A stretch of DNA of 64,000 nucleotides. Origin: Streptomyces sp. NBC_00083. Its GTDB lineage: Bacteria; Actinomycetota; Actinomycetes; Streptomycetales; Streptomycetaceae. The DNA is taken from NCBI RefSeq assembly GCF_026343295.1, contig NZ_JAPELY010000001.1, forward strand, positions 682,001 through 746,000, in the 5' to 3' direction. Within the stretch, counting starts at the first letter, position 1; the number at the start of each line of letters is the position of its first letter. The notes under the pieces were generated by a model, which was not told where the DNA came from, did not search any database, and saw only the letters and a list, made by a program, of their open reading frames with translations. Of this stretch, positions 7,534 through 15,710 are shown in pieces. The position numbers and the translations under genes are program-made.

Positions 7534-8440
7534 CGCGGTGAGCACGCCGGCACCGCGGGCCGCGCCGGCCCGCCCCGGCCCGAACGGCGGCCCCCGACGG
7601 AGCGAGGACGCCCGACGACGTCAAGTACCCCCCTTCATCTGGGCGTTGGCGCCGGTGATCCTCCTCTCCGCCGTCTTCCTCTACCCCCTCGCCCTCGTCG
7701 TCCAGCAGTCCTTCTCGCCGGACTCGGGCGGCACCTCCCTCCAGCCGTACGCCGACGTCTTCGGCTCGGCCGCGTTCCGGGACGCACTCGGTACGACCGT
7801 CTGGCTCGCGGTCGGGGCGACGGCCGGATGTCTCGTGCTCGGGTTCACGCTGGCGCTGGTCATCGCCTTCGTGCCGTTCCCCGGCGGGAAGGCCGTCGCG
7901 AAGTTCATCGACGTGTTCCTGTCCTTCCCGTCCTTCCTGATCACGCTGGCCCTGCTCTTCGTCTACGGCACGGTCGGCATGGCCAACGGGCTGTGGACGG
8001 ACGTCACCGGCGCGCACAGCGGGCCCTTCCAGTTCCTGACCACGCCCTGGGGCGTGCTGCTCGCGGAGATCACGTACTTCACGCCGTTCGTGATGCGGCC
8101 CCTGCTCGCCGCCCTCTCCCAACTGGACACCGCACAGCTGGAAGTGGCGTCCTCGCTCGGCGCCCGGCCGGCCAGGATCGTACGGCAGGTGATCCTGCCC
8201 GAGGCGCTGCCCGCGCTCGCGGCCGGCGGCGCGCTGGTCCTGGTGATGTGCCTCAACGAGTTCGGGATCGTGCTGTTCACCGGCGCGAAGGGCGTCACCA
8301 CGCTGCCGATGCTCGTCTACAGCAAGGCGATCCTGGAGTCGGACTACCCGGCCGCCTGCGTCGTCGCCGTCGTCAACATCGTGATCTCCGTGGGCCTCTA
8401 CGGCCTCTACCGGGTGGTGAGCCGTCGTGTTGGTGCATAG
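7526..8440 (+). CDS. ABC permease 1, phosphonate importer (PhnU-like)
   Basis: This 304-residue inner-membrane protein has a basic, Pro-rich N-terminus and about six hydrophobic helices. The EAA-type coupling loop is EVASSLGARPARIVRQVILPEALPAL, which docks onto the ATPase. It belongs to the binding-protein-dependent permease family used for putrescine, iron and aminoethylphosphonate. GTG 7526 overlaps the end of the ATPase gene by eight bases; GTG 7538 is an alternative. Its pairing with the second permease at 8427 implies a heterodimeric channel. Confidence 0.83.
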   Translation: MDSAVSTPAPRAAPARPGPNGGPRRSEDARRRQVPPFIWALAPVILLSAVFLYPLALVVQQSFSPDSGGTSLQPYADVFGSAAFRDALGTTVWLAVGATAGCLVLGFTLALVIAFVPFPGGKAVAKFIDVFLSFPSFLITLALLFVYGTVGMANGLWTDVTGAHSGPFQFLTTPWGVLLAEITYFTPFVMRPLLAALSQLDTAQLEVASSLGARPARIVRQVILPEALPALAAGGALVLVMCLNEFGIVLFTGAKGVTTLPMLVYSKAILESDYPAACVVAVVNIVISVGLYGLYRVVSRRVGA

Positions 8441-9224
8441 CCGGGGCGGCCGCTGGGCCACCTGGACCGTCTTCTTCCTCCTGTTCCTGCCGGTGTTCGC
8501 GCTGCCGCTGCTCGTCATCGTGGCCGCGTCGTTCGCCACGAACTGGTCGGGCGCCTTCCCCTCCGGGTTCACCGCGTCCCACTACGCGGCGGCGACCACC
8601 GGAGACTCCCTCCAGGCGCTCACCACCAGCCTGGTCACCGCGCTCGCGGCGAGCGCCATCGCGCTGACGGCCGGCGCGTGGGCCGCGCTCGCCGCGGCCG
8701 CCCTGAAGAAGGGCGGACGGCGGTTCATGGACGCCCTGTTCGTGCTGCCGGTCGCCGTGCCGTCGGTGGTCGTCGGGCTCGGCGTCCTCGTCGCGTTCTC
8801 CCGGCCGCCGGTGCTGCTCAACGGGACGCGCTGGATCGTGATCCTGGCGCACACCGTTCTTGTCATGGCGTTCGCCTACCAGTCGGTCTCCGCTGCCATC
8901 CTGCGGCTCGACCCGATGTACGAACAGGCCGCCGCCAGTCTGGGCGCCCGCCCGCTGGTGGTCCTGTGGCGGGTGCGGCTGCCCCTGCTGCTGCCGTCCC
9001 TGACCGCGGCCGCCGGGCTCTGCTTCGCCCTGTCCATGGGCGAGTTGAGCGCCACGATGATGCTCTACCCGCCGGACTGGACGCCGCTGCCGGTGCAGAT
9101 CTTCGCGGCGACCGACCGCGGCTCGCTGTTCACCGGAGCCGCCGTCGCCGTGGTCCTCATGGGCACGACGCTGCTCGTCCTGCTCGCCGTCTCCCGCATC
9201 CGCACCAGAGCCTCCTTCCGCTGA
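8427..9224 (+). CDS. ABC permease 2, phosphonate importer (PhnV-like)
   Basis: This 265-residue permease has five to six membrane spans and an EAA loop (YEQAAASLGARPLVVLWRVRLPLLLPSL). It partners the permease at 7526. GTG 8427 lies 14 bp inside the previous gene; GTG 8433 is a second candidate. The end is followed by a 78-bp gap and then the binding lipoprotein, so the transporter set is complete: ATPase, two permeases and a receptor. Confidence 0.82.
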   Translation: MLVHSRGGRWATWTVFFLLFLPVFALPLLVIVAASFATNWSGAFPSGFTASHYAAATTGDSLQALTTSLVTALAASAIALTAGAWAALAAAALKKGGRRFMDALFVLPVAVPSVVVGLGVLVAFSRPPVLLNGTRWIVILAHTVLVMAFAYQSVSAAILRLDPMYEQAAASLGARPLVVLWRVRLPLLLPSLTAAAGLCFALSMGELSATMMLYPPDWTPLPVQIFAATDRGSLFTGAAVAVVLMGTTLLVLLAVSRIRTRASFR

Positions 9225-9302
9225 CCCGCCCGTCGCCCCTTTCGCCCTTTCTCCCCGCTCTGTCCGCCGACCCCCGCGACAACCTCAGGAGCCCCGAACG
9301 TC

Positions 9303-10394
9303 ATGCACAGAAACACCCGCGTCACCGCCGCCCGCACCGCGGTCAAGCCGGCCGCCGCCGTCACCGGCGCCCTCGTGCTCGCCGCCACGCTCTCCGCCTG
9401 CGGCGGCGACTCCTCGGCCGACTCCGGCGCGAAGACCGTCACCGTGTACAGCGCCGACGGCCTCAAGGGCGAGAAGGGCGACGGCTGGTACGACCAGGTC
9501 TTCAAGGACTTCGAGGCGAAGACCGGCATCAAGGTCAAGTACGTCGAGGGCGGCTCCGGCGAGATGGTGCAGCGCGCGGTCCGCGAGAAGTCCAACACCC
9601 AGGCCGACGTGCTCGTCACGCTGCCGCCCTTCATCCAGCAGGCCGAGGACAAGGGGCTGCTCCAGAAGTACGTGCCGGCCGGCGCCGACAAGGTCGACGG
9701 GGGCGCCAAGTCGCCCGACGGCACCTGGACCGCGGTCGTCAACAACTACTTCGGGTTCATCTACAACAAGAAGGAACTGAAGGAGGCCCCCAAGAACTGG
9801 GAGGACCTCCTGGACGCCAAGTACAAGAACAAGATCCAGTACTCCACGCCGGGCGTCGCGGGCGACGGCACCGCCCTCGTCATCAAGGCCATGCACGACT
9901 TCGGCGGCAAGGAGGCCGCGATGGAGTACCTGCGCAAGCTCCAGGCCAACAACGTCGGCCCGTCCGCCTCCACCGGCAAGCTCGCGCCCAAGGTCGACAA
10001 GGGCGAGCTGCTCGCGGCCAACGGCGATGTGCAGATGAACTATGCCCAGGCCGCGACCATGCCCAACCTCGGCATCTGGTTCCCCGGCACCACGAGCGGC
10101 ACCAAGCCCTCCTCCTTCGCCCTGCCCTACGCGGCCGGCCTGGTCAGCAAGGCCCCGCACAGCGCCAACGGCAAGAAGCTCCTCGACTTCATGCTGAGCG
10201 AGCGGGCGCAGCAGCAGGTCAGCGAGATCGGCGGCGGTTTCGCGGCCCGCACCGACATCAAGGCCACCGACGCCAACGCGGTCGCGCTCGGCAAACTGAT
10301 GCAGGGCGTCGACGTCTTCCAGCCCGACTGGATGGACATTTCGAAGAACCTGCCGAAGTACGTCGAGGCGTGGAAGACGGCCACCGGCAGCTGA
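9303..10394 (+). CDS. Phosphonate ABC substrate-binding lipoprotein (PhnS-like)
   Basis: This 363-residue protein starts with a basic n-region and an LSAC lipobox, so it should be a membrane-anchored lipoprotein. The mature part reads VTVYSADGLKGE, NYFGFIYNKKELKEAPKNWEDLLD and FALPYAAGLVSKAPHSANGKKLLDFMLS, typical of the Fe3+/2-aminoethylphosphonate/thiamine receptor family. It captures ligand for the ATPase and permeases upstream and closes the operon. ATG 9303 is the clear start. A GC-rich hairpin lies 47 bp after the stop. Confidence 0.82.
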   Translation: MHRNTRVTAARTAVKPAAAVTGALVLAATLSACGGDSSADSGAKTVTVYSADGLKGEKGDGWYDQVFKDFEAKTGIKVKYVEGGSGEMVQRAVREKSNTQADVLVTLPPFIQQAEDKGLLQKYVPAGADKVDGGAKSPDGTWTAVVNNYFGFIYNKKELKEAPKNWEDLLDAKYKNKIQYSTPGVAGDGTALVIKAMHDFGGKEAAMEYLRKLQANNVGPSASTGKLAPKVDKGELLAANGDVQMNYAQAATMPNLGIWFPGTTSGTKPSSFALPYAAGLVSKAPHSANGKKLLDFMLSERAQQQVSEIGGGFAARTDIKATDANAVALGKLMQGVDVFQPDWMDISKNLPKYVEAWKTATGS

Positions 10395-10440
10395 ACCGTG
10401 AGCGGCCGGGCCGCGGGGGACGGGGGCTGGCTAGGCTAAG

Positions 10441-10475
10441 GGCGCCGGCAACGCACAGTGCGGTGCGCCGGCGCC
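10441..10475. terminator. Hairpin after the phosphonate operon
   Basis: The perfect 9-bp arms GGCGCCGGC and GCCGGCGCC are separated by 17 bases. The hairpin sits 47 bp after the binding-protein stop and 58 bp before the next gene. A U-tract is absent, as usual in Streptomyces, so termination is likely but unproven. Confidence 0.5.
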
Positions 10476-10532
10476 CCCAGCTGATCGCTCATCAGCGCGA
10501 GAAGACCGCGCAGAACGCAGGAGTCCGCACCC

Positions 10533-11312
10533 ATGGCAGAGCGCAAGCCGATCGAATCCTGGCTCACCGACATGGACGGTGTCCTCATCCACGAGGGCAC
10601 CCCCATCCCCGGTGCGGACGCCTTCCTCAAGACGCTCAGGGAGTCGGGCCGCCCCTTCCTCGTCCTCACCAACAACTCGATCTACACCCCGCGCGACCTG
10701 CACGCCCGCCTGATGCGCATGGGGCTCGACGTGCCGGTCGAGAACATCTGGACCTCCGCGCTCGCCACCGCGAAGTTCCTCGACGACCAGCGGCCCGGCG
10801 GCACCGCCTACGTCATCGGCGAGGCCGGGCTCACCACCGCGCTGCACGACATCGGGTACGTCCTGACCGACCACGAGCCGGACTACGTGGTGCTCGGCGA
10901 GACGCGCACGTACAGCTTCGAGGCGCTCACCAAGGCGATCCGGCTGATCAACGGCGGTGCCCGGTTCATCTGCACCAACCCGGACGAGACCGGGCCGAGC
11001 CAGGAGGGCCCGCTGCCCGCCACCGGCGCGGTGGCCGCGCTGATCACCAAGGCGACCGGCAAGAAGCCCTACTTCGCGGGCAAGCCCAACCCGCTCATGA
11101 TGCGCACCGGCCTCAACGCGATCGGCGCGCACTCCGAGACCAGCGCCATGATCGGTGACCGGATGGACACCGATGTGCTCGCGGGCCTGGAGGCGGGCAT
11201 GCAGACCTTCCTCGTCCTGACGGGTCTGACCCGGCCCGAGGACGTGGAGTCGTACCCCTTCCGGCCGTCGAAGATCGTCGACTCGATCGCCGATCTGGTG
11301 AAGCTGATCTGA
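10533..11312 (+). CDS. HAD-IIA phosphatase, NagD/AraL-like
   Basis: This 259-residue protein is a textbook subclass IIA HAD phosphatase. It has the nucleophile motif D13-M-D15-G-V, motif II VLTNNS, the KPNP lysine motif and the metal loop GDRMDTD near the end. Such enzymes dephosphorylate small sugar or nucleotide phosphates; the substrate cannot be told. Unlike the hydrolase at 5762, it keeps the second Asp, so it is a phosphatase. ATG 10533 follows a GC-rich leader after the phosphonate terminator, so it is probably a separate unit, although phosphate salvage would suit its neighbours. Confidence 0.85.
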   Translation: MAERKPIESWLTDMDGVLIHEGTPIPGADAFLKTLRESGRPFLVLTNNSIYTPRDLHARLMRMGLDVPVENIWTSALATAKFLDDQRPGGTAYVIGEAGLTTALHDIGYVLTDHEPDYVVLGETRTYSFEALTKAIRLINGGARFICTNPDETGPSQEGPLPATGAVAALITKATGKKPYFAGKPNPLMMRTGLNAIGAHSETSAMIGDRMDTDVLAGLEAGMQTFLVLTGLTRPEDVESYPFRPSKIVDSIADLVKLI

Positions 11313-11426
11313 CCTTCGTCGCTCCCCCTGGGCGGGCGTGTCGTGCGCCCGTCCGGCGGAACGGGCCGACCTCCCGGGATGCGGAACCGGGCGTCACACG
11401 TGACGCTCGGTTGCAGGAGGTTCACG

Positions 11427-11999
11427 ATGCGCATCCGTCCCATGACACTCTGTGCGGCCGTGGCGGCCGCCGCCCTGACCGTGCTGCCCGCGTCCCCCGC
11501 GGTGGCCGAGTCCGAGCCGCACGGATCGGTGCGGGTGACCCCTGGCACCACGGCCCCCGGCGGGGAGGTGGATCTGAGGGTCAGCGTGTGCAGCGGGCGC
11601 GAGGCGGTCGGCTCGTCGGACGCCTTCGTCTCGGAGGCCCGCTTCACGCCCGCCGCCGACGGCGGGCTGTACGCCCAGGCCCGTATCCGCTCGGACGCCC
11701 AGGACCGTGACTACGACATCTGGGTCACCTGCAAGGACAGTCACGGCAAGGCGAGCGGCCGGCTCACCGTGGTGCACGGCGACCGCCGCGACGACCACGA
11801 CCGTGACCACGACCACGGCAGGCCCACCCCGTACCACCCGGTGCACGCGGGCGGCGGTGGCGCGGCGACGCTCGCCGCCGACGGGGCCAAGGAGGAGGGG
11901 CCCGGCACCCGGCACGCGGTGATCGGGCTCGCGCTCGCGGCGGTCGCGGCGGTCGCCGTGGCGTCGCGCAGCGTACGCCGTCGGCGCGGCGGCGACTGA
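11427..11999 (+). CDS. Small secreted, membrane-tailed surface protein
   Basis: This 190-residue protein has a signal peptide (cut near PAVA-ES), a roughly 95-residue soluble domain and a His/Asp-rich linker (DRRDDHDRDHDHG). It ends in a C-terminal hydrophobic helix with an RRRR tail. No clean LPxTG-type motif precedes the helix. It stands one base ahead of a class F sortase, a pairing I recall as common in Streptomyces. The linker could bind divalent metal. ATG 11427 has a GGAGG six bases upstream. I do not recognise the soluble domain. Confidence 0.75.
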   Translation: MRIRPMTLCAAVAAAALTVLPASPAVAESEPHGSVRVTPGTTAPGGEVDLRVSVCSGREAVGSSDAFVSEARFTPAADGGLYAQARIRSDAQDRDYDIWVTCKDSHGKASGRLTVVHGDRRDDHDRDHDHGRPTPYHPVHAGGGGAATLAADGAKEEGPGTRHAVIGLALAAVAAVAVASRSVRRRRGGD

Positions 12000-12000
12000 C

Positions 12001-12684
12001 ATGTCGTCGGCGCGCGGCAGCGGACGGTTCGTCACCGGCCTCGCCTGGGCGGTGCTGTTGCTCGGCCTGTGGCTGTGGGGCCGGGACGTACCCGACGGCA
12101 CCGGCAGCACGTCGGCGCCGACCACCGGTGACATCGCGGCGGTCGGCCGCCCGCCCGGTGTGCCGCTGCCGCCGGCGCACGACCCGCTCAAGGGCGCTCC
12201 GCCGCAGCGGGTGGAGATACCGTCCATAGGCATAGCGGCGCCGGTCGTGCCGCGCGGCCTCGACGCCGACGGCGCGGTCGATCCGCCGCCCTTCGCACAG
12301 TCCGGCACGGTCGGCTGGTTCGACAGCGGGGCCCAGCCGGGCCAGGCGGGAGCCGCCCTGCTCGTCGGACACGTGGACACCCAGAGCAAACCGGCCGTCT
12401 TCTACGGTCTGAGCGCGGCCCGTGCCGGTGAGCGGGTCAAGGTGACCGGCGCCGACGGCACGGTCGCCGAGTTCACCATCGACGACGTCCAGGTCTTCCC
12501 GCGCAAGCACTTCGACGCGGCCAAGGTGTACGGGCCCCGAAGGACCGGGCGCGCCGAGTTGCGCCTCATCACCTGCGGCGGAACGTACGACCGCACGACG
12601 AAGGCCTACACCGCCAACGTGGTCGTCTCGGCCTACCTCACCGACGCGAGGGACCCGGCCCCTTCAACGCCGCGAGCGTCCTGA
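12001..12684 (+). CDS. Class F sortase
   Basis: This 227-residue protein has one N-terminal membrane anchor (residues 11-27), a Pro/Gly stalk and a sortase barrel. The catalytic residues are visible: H124 in LLVGHVDT and C192 in LRLITCGG, followed by YDRTTKAYTANVVV, where the third residue (Arg) should lie. Class F sortases are actinobacterial and mostly uncharacterised; they should act outside the membrane on sorting signals. It follows the surface protein at 11427 after one base, so they are co-translated and possibly enzyme and client. Confidence 0.87.
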   Translation: MSSARGSGRFVTGLAWAVLLLGLWLWGRDVPDGTGSTSAPTTGDIAAVGRPPGVPLPPAHDPLKGAPPQRVEIPSIGIAAPVVPRGLDADGAVDPPPFAQSGTVGWFDSGAQPGQAGAALLVGHVDTQSKPAVFYGLSAARAGERVKVTGADGTVAEFTIDDVQVFPRKHFDAAKVYGPRRTGRAELRLITCGGTYDRTTKAYTANVVVSAYLTDARDPAPSTPRAS

Positions 12685-12953
12685 CCGCCCGCCCCGGCTT
12701 CGACGTCGGTCCTCGACCGCCGGTGCGCGGGCTGCGGGAGAGGTCCGGCACCGCCGCGGGAGGTTCAGTGCGGCCGGGTGGCCGTGGGGCGGCCGGCGCG
12801 GAGACCGGCCACACCACTCCAGAACCGCCGCGCGTCACGGGCCCAGGCCCGGATGACGCCAAGTCGACCGGTGGACGTACCGGTCAGGGAGGGCCCCACG
12901 GTGGCCGGGACGGCTCGGCCGCGCGGGCACGAAACGGGGCCAAGAGGCAGCTT

Positions 12954-13985
12954 ATGTACGGGAGTCGGGCAGGTTCAGGGGTACGGATCCGGGTGCCGGC
13001 CGTCGCGCTGGCTCTTCTCGCGGCGGGGTGCGGCGGCGGTGACGGGGGCGGTGGCGCGGAGGCCGGTGAGAGCGCGGCGCCGTCCGGGCTCGCCCAGCCG
13101 ACGTCGTCCACCAGCCCGTTCTGGGTCGACCCCGACACCAACGCCGCGCGTCAGCTCGCCGCGTACACCCGGGCGGGAGACAGCGAGAAGGCCGCGCTCA
13201 TCAGGAAGATCGCCGAGCAGCCGGCGGGAGAGTGGATCGCGGGGGAGAACCCCGAAGGGAGGGTCCGCGGCTACACGCAGGCCGCGACCAGGGCGGGCCG
13301 GACGGCGCTGCTGGTCCTCTACAACATCCCGCACCGCGACTGCGGCCAGTTCTCCCGGGGCGGCGCACCCGACGACGACGCCTACCGCGACTGGGTCGAC
13401 CAGGTGGCCCGGGGTATCGGAGAGCGCCCCGCCGCGATCGTCCTGGAACCGGACGCGCTGCTGCACGTCGTCGACGGCTGCACCCCCGCCGAGTTCCGCG
13501 AGGCGCGGTACGCGCTCCTGAAGGGCGCCGTCGACCGGCTCAAGCGGCAGCCCGGGACGCGGGTGTACGTGGACGCGGGGAACGCCGGGTGGCGTTCGCC
13601 GGACGCGCTGGACGAGCCGCTGCGCCGGGCGGGCATCGCGGGCGCCGACGGGTTCGCGGTCAACGTGTCCAACTTCCAGACCACGCGGGCGAGCCGGGAG
13701 TTCGGCGAGCACCTCTCGGCGAAGGTCGGCGGCAAGCACTTCGTGATCGACACCAGCCGCAACGGCAACGGCCCGTACGCCGAGGGCGACCCGGCGGAGC
13801 GCTGGTGCAACCCGCCCGGCCGCGCGCTCGGCGAACGGCCGACGGCGGACACGGGGGGCGGCCCGGTCGACGCCTATGTGTGGGCGAAACGCCCGGGGGA
13901 GTCGGACGGCCCCTGCAAGGGCGGCCCCCCGGCGGGCAAGTGGTGGCCGGAATACGCCCTGTCGCTCGCGGGCAACACCCGCTGA
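12954..13985 (+). CDS. GH6 glycoside hydrolase (cellulase-type) lipoprotein
   Basis: This 343-residue lipoprotein has lipobox LLAAGC (C26), a short Gly-rich linker and one GH6 domain. GH6 marks are FWVDPDTNAARQ, TALLVLYNIPHRDCG, the acid-bearing IVLEPDALLHVV, YVDAGNAGW and FVIDTSRNGNGP. GH6 enzymes cleave beta-1,4-glucan with inversion. Membrane tethering would keep oligosaccharides near the cell, and cellobiose could feed the ceb system at 57.7-62.4 kb. No carbohydrate-binding module is present. ATG 12954 was chosen because the open frame upstream is low-complexity. No CebR box is seen in the 268 bp before it. Confidence 0.85.
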   Translation: MYGSRAGSGVRIRVPAVALALLAAGCGGGDGGGGAEAGESAAPSGLAQPTSSTSPFWVDPDTNAARQLAAYTRAGDSEKAALIRKIAEQPAGEWIAGENPEGRVRGYTQAATRAGRTALLVLYNIPHRDCGQFSRGGAPDDDAYRDWVDQVARGIGERPAAIVLEPDALLHVVDGCTPAEFREARYALLKGAVDRLKRQPGTRVYVDAGNAGWRSPDALDEPLRRAGIAGADGFAVNVSNFQTTRASREFGEHLSAKVGGKHFVIDTSRNGNGPYAEGDPAERWCNPPGRALGERPTADTGGGPVDAYVWAKRPGESDGPCKGGPPAGKWWPEYALSLAGNTR

Positions 13986-14016
13986 CGCCTTCCGGCCGGC
14001 TCCGCACGGGAACGAC

Positions 14017-14049
14017 CGAGGCCCCCTCGCGCTGGGCGAGGGGGCCTCG
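14017..14049. terminator. Bidirectional terminator between GH6 gene and tRNA-Lys
   Basis: CGAGGCCCCCTCG and CGAGGGGGCCTCG form a perfect stem around a short loop. It lies 31 bp after the GH6 stop and 8 bp after the 3' end of the convergent tRNA, so it can serve both. Confidence 0.75.
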
Positions 14050-14057
14050 GTGGTGCG

Positions 14058-14131
14058 TGCGCCGCCAGGGACTCGAACCCCGGACCCGCTGATTAAGAGT
14101 CAGCTGCTCTAACCAACTGAGCTAGCGGCGC
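14058..14131 (-). tRNA. tRNA-Lys(CTT), copy 1
   Basis: Read on the minus strand, the acceptor arms are GCGCCGC and GCGGCGC with discriminator A. The anticodon loop CTCTTAA sits on stem GCTGA/TCAGC (anticodon CTT), and the T arm is TTCGAGT. CCA is not encoded. A promoter-like TAAAGT lies about 18 bp upstream. It matches the copies at 22612 and 35549. Confidence 0.95.
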
Positions 14132-14322
14132 CTGCTGACACGGAAAACTTTACCGGACTCCTGAGGGTGGTTTTGACCAGCGCCACGCTGTCAGATGTTC
14201 GTTTTATCGGTACTAATCGGTCAAAATGTGACGTGTTTGGGCAGTGTGGACGCTGTCCTGGGCGTGACGGCGCGGAAGCGATCGCCGAAGTCTCCGATTG
14301 CGGAACGAACGAGGGGCAGCGG

Positions 14323-15693
14323 ATGGAAGCCAGTACACCCGGACCGGTGTTCGAGGACTACGAGCCCACGGCCGAGTGCGGCTGCGCCGGCTGCGCCGAC
14401 GGGCGGCGGCTCCGGCTGCTCCCGGTGCGCGACGGCGGCCACCCCGCCGCCAACGGCGGCGCGCGGCGCGCGCTGGTCGCGGCGACGGCCGCCTCCATGG
14501 TGCTCGGCGCGGGCACGGTCGCCGCGGCCGCCCCCGTCCCGGCGAGCGACGGCCCCGGTGCGAACAGGGCCGCCGACCCGGGGCCGCCCACGGAGCAGGG
14601 CAGCACGAGCGGACTGCACGGCGCGCCCGGCCATGCGGCGCACGGCCCCGAGAAGCCCCGGCCCACCACCCGGGCCGAGATCATCAACCGGGCCAAGACC
14701 TGGGTGGCCGCGACCGTGCCGTACGACATGGAGACGTACTGGACGGACGGGTACCGCCAGGACTGCTCCGGCTACGTCTCGATGGCGTGGGACCTCGGCA
14801 CCAACGAATGGACGGGCAGCCTCGCGGAGTACGGGGTGCGGGTGACCAAGGACGAACTCCAGCCCGGCGACATGCTCCTCTTCCACAACCCGGGCAACCC
14901 CACCAAGGGCTCGCACGTGGTGATCTTCGGCGGCTGGACCGACTACACGCACAGCTACTACACCGCCTACGAGCAGACTCCGCCCGGCACCCGCAAGCAG
15001 GCCACCCCGTACGCGTACTGGAAGAACTCCGCGAACTACCTGCCCTACCGCTACAAGGGGCTCACCGCGGGCAGCTCCGGAGCGGTGCCCGCCGTCGACC
15101 ACACCGCCGACACCGGGGCGGGCAGCGGCAGTACGGCGTTCCCCGGGGCCGACAAGTTCGGGCCCGGCGCCGACAACAGCTACGTCACCCGGCTCGGCCA
15201 GATGCTGGTGGCGCGCGGCGCCGGCCGCTTCTACACACAGGGCCCGGGGCCGCGCTGGGGCACGGCCGACCTGAACGCGACCCGCGCCTTCCAGCAGGCC
15301 CAGGGCTGGACCGGCGCCGACGCCGACGGCATCCCCGGGGCCCGCACCTGGGCGCTGCTCGTGCAGGGCACCGGCAAGAACATCCCGCCCGCCGCGCCCG
15401 CCCCCGCGGGTGCGGTGCCCGCGGTCGCTCCCACCGGCGGCGCACAGGCGGCACGCCCCGCCTACCCCGGCCCGAGCCTCTTCCGTACGGGACAGAGCGG
15501 TCCGTACGTCACCCGGCTGGGGCGGCAGCTCGTCCTCAAGGGCTTCGGCTCGTACTACACCTCGGGTCCCGGACCGCGCTGGGGCGAGGCCGACCGGCGC
15601 AACGTCGAGGCGTTCCAGCGCGCCCAGGGCTGGCGGGGCGCCGAGGCCGACGGATACCCCGGCCCCGAGACATGGCGGCGGCTCTTCGCATGA
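14323..15693 (+). CDS. Exported NlpC/P60-like peptidoglycan hydrolase with two PG-binding domains
   Basis: This 456-residue protein has a hydrolase domain with the Cys nucleophile in YRQDCSGYVSMAW (C148) and its His in KGSHVVIFGGW (H198). Two peptidoglycan-binding repeats follow near residues 285-350 and 390-455, each with the TRLG...RWGEAD...QGW...G pattern. It should cut cell-wall peptides outside the membrane. Oddly, the export helix (48-70) is preceded by about 47 residues holding the cluster C19-G-C21-x2-C24. ATG 14323 has a GAGGGG site. The Band-7-like gene begins at its stop, so they are linked. Confidence 0.82.
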   Translation: MEASTPGPVFEDYEPTAECGCAGCADGRRLRLLPVRDGGHPAANGGARRALVAATAASMVLGAGTVAAAAPVPASDGPGANRAADPGPPTEQGSTSGLHGAPGHAAHGPEKPRPTTRAEIINRAKTWVAATVPYDMETYWTDGYRQDCSGYVSMAWDLGTNEWTGSLAEYGVRVTKDELQPGDMLLFHNPGNPTKGSHVVIFGGWTDYTHSYYTAYEQTPPGTRKQATPYAYWKNSANYLPYRYKGLTAGSSGAVPAVDHTADTGAGSGSTAFPGADKFGPGADNSYVTRLGQMLVARGAGRFYTQGPGPRWGTADLNATRAFQQAQGWTGADADGIPGARTWALLVQGTGKNIPPAAPAPAGAVPAVAPTGGAQAARPAYPGPSLFRTGQSGPYVTRLGRQLVLKGFGSYYTSGPGPRWGEADRRNVEAFQRAQGWRGAEADGYPGPETWRRLFA

Positions 15694-15710
15694 TGGAGGG
15701 ACAGACGAGC

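Noticed and set aside
12723..12953. Upstream in-frame extension of the GH6 protein
   Set aside because: It is Gly/Arg-rich with no signal, while ATG 12954 gives a proper lipoprotein signal.
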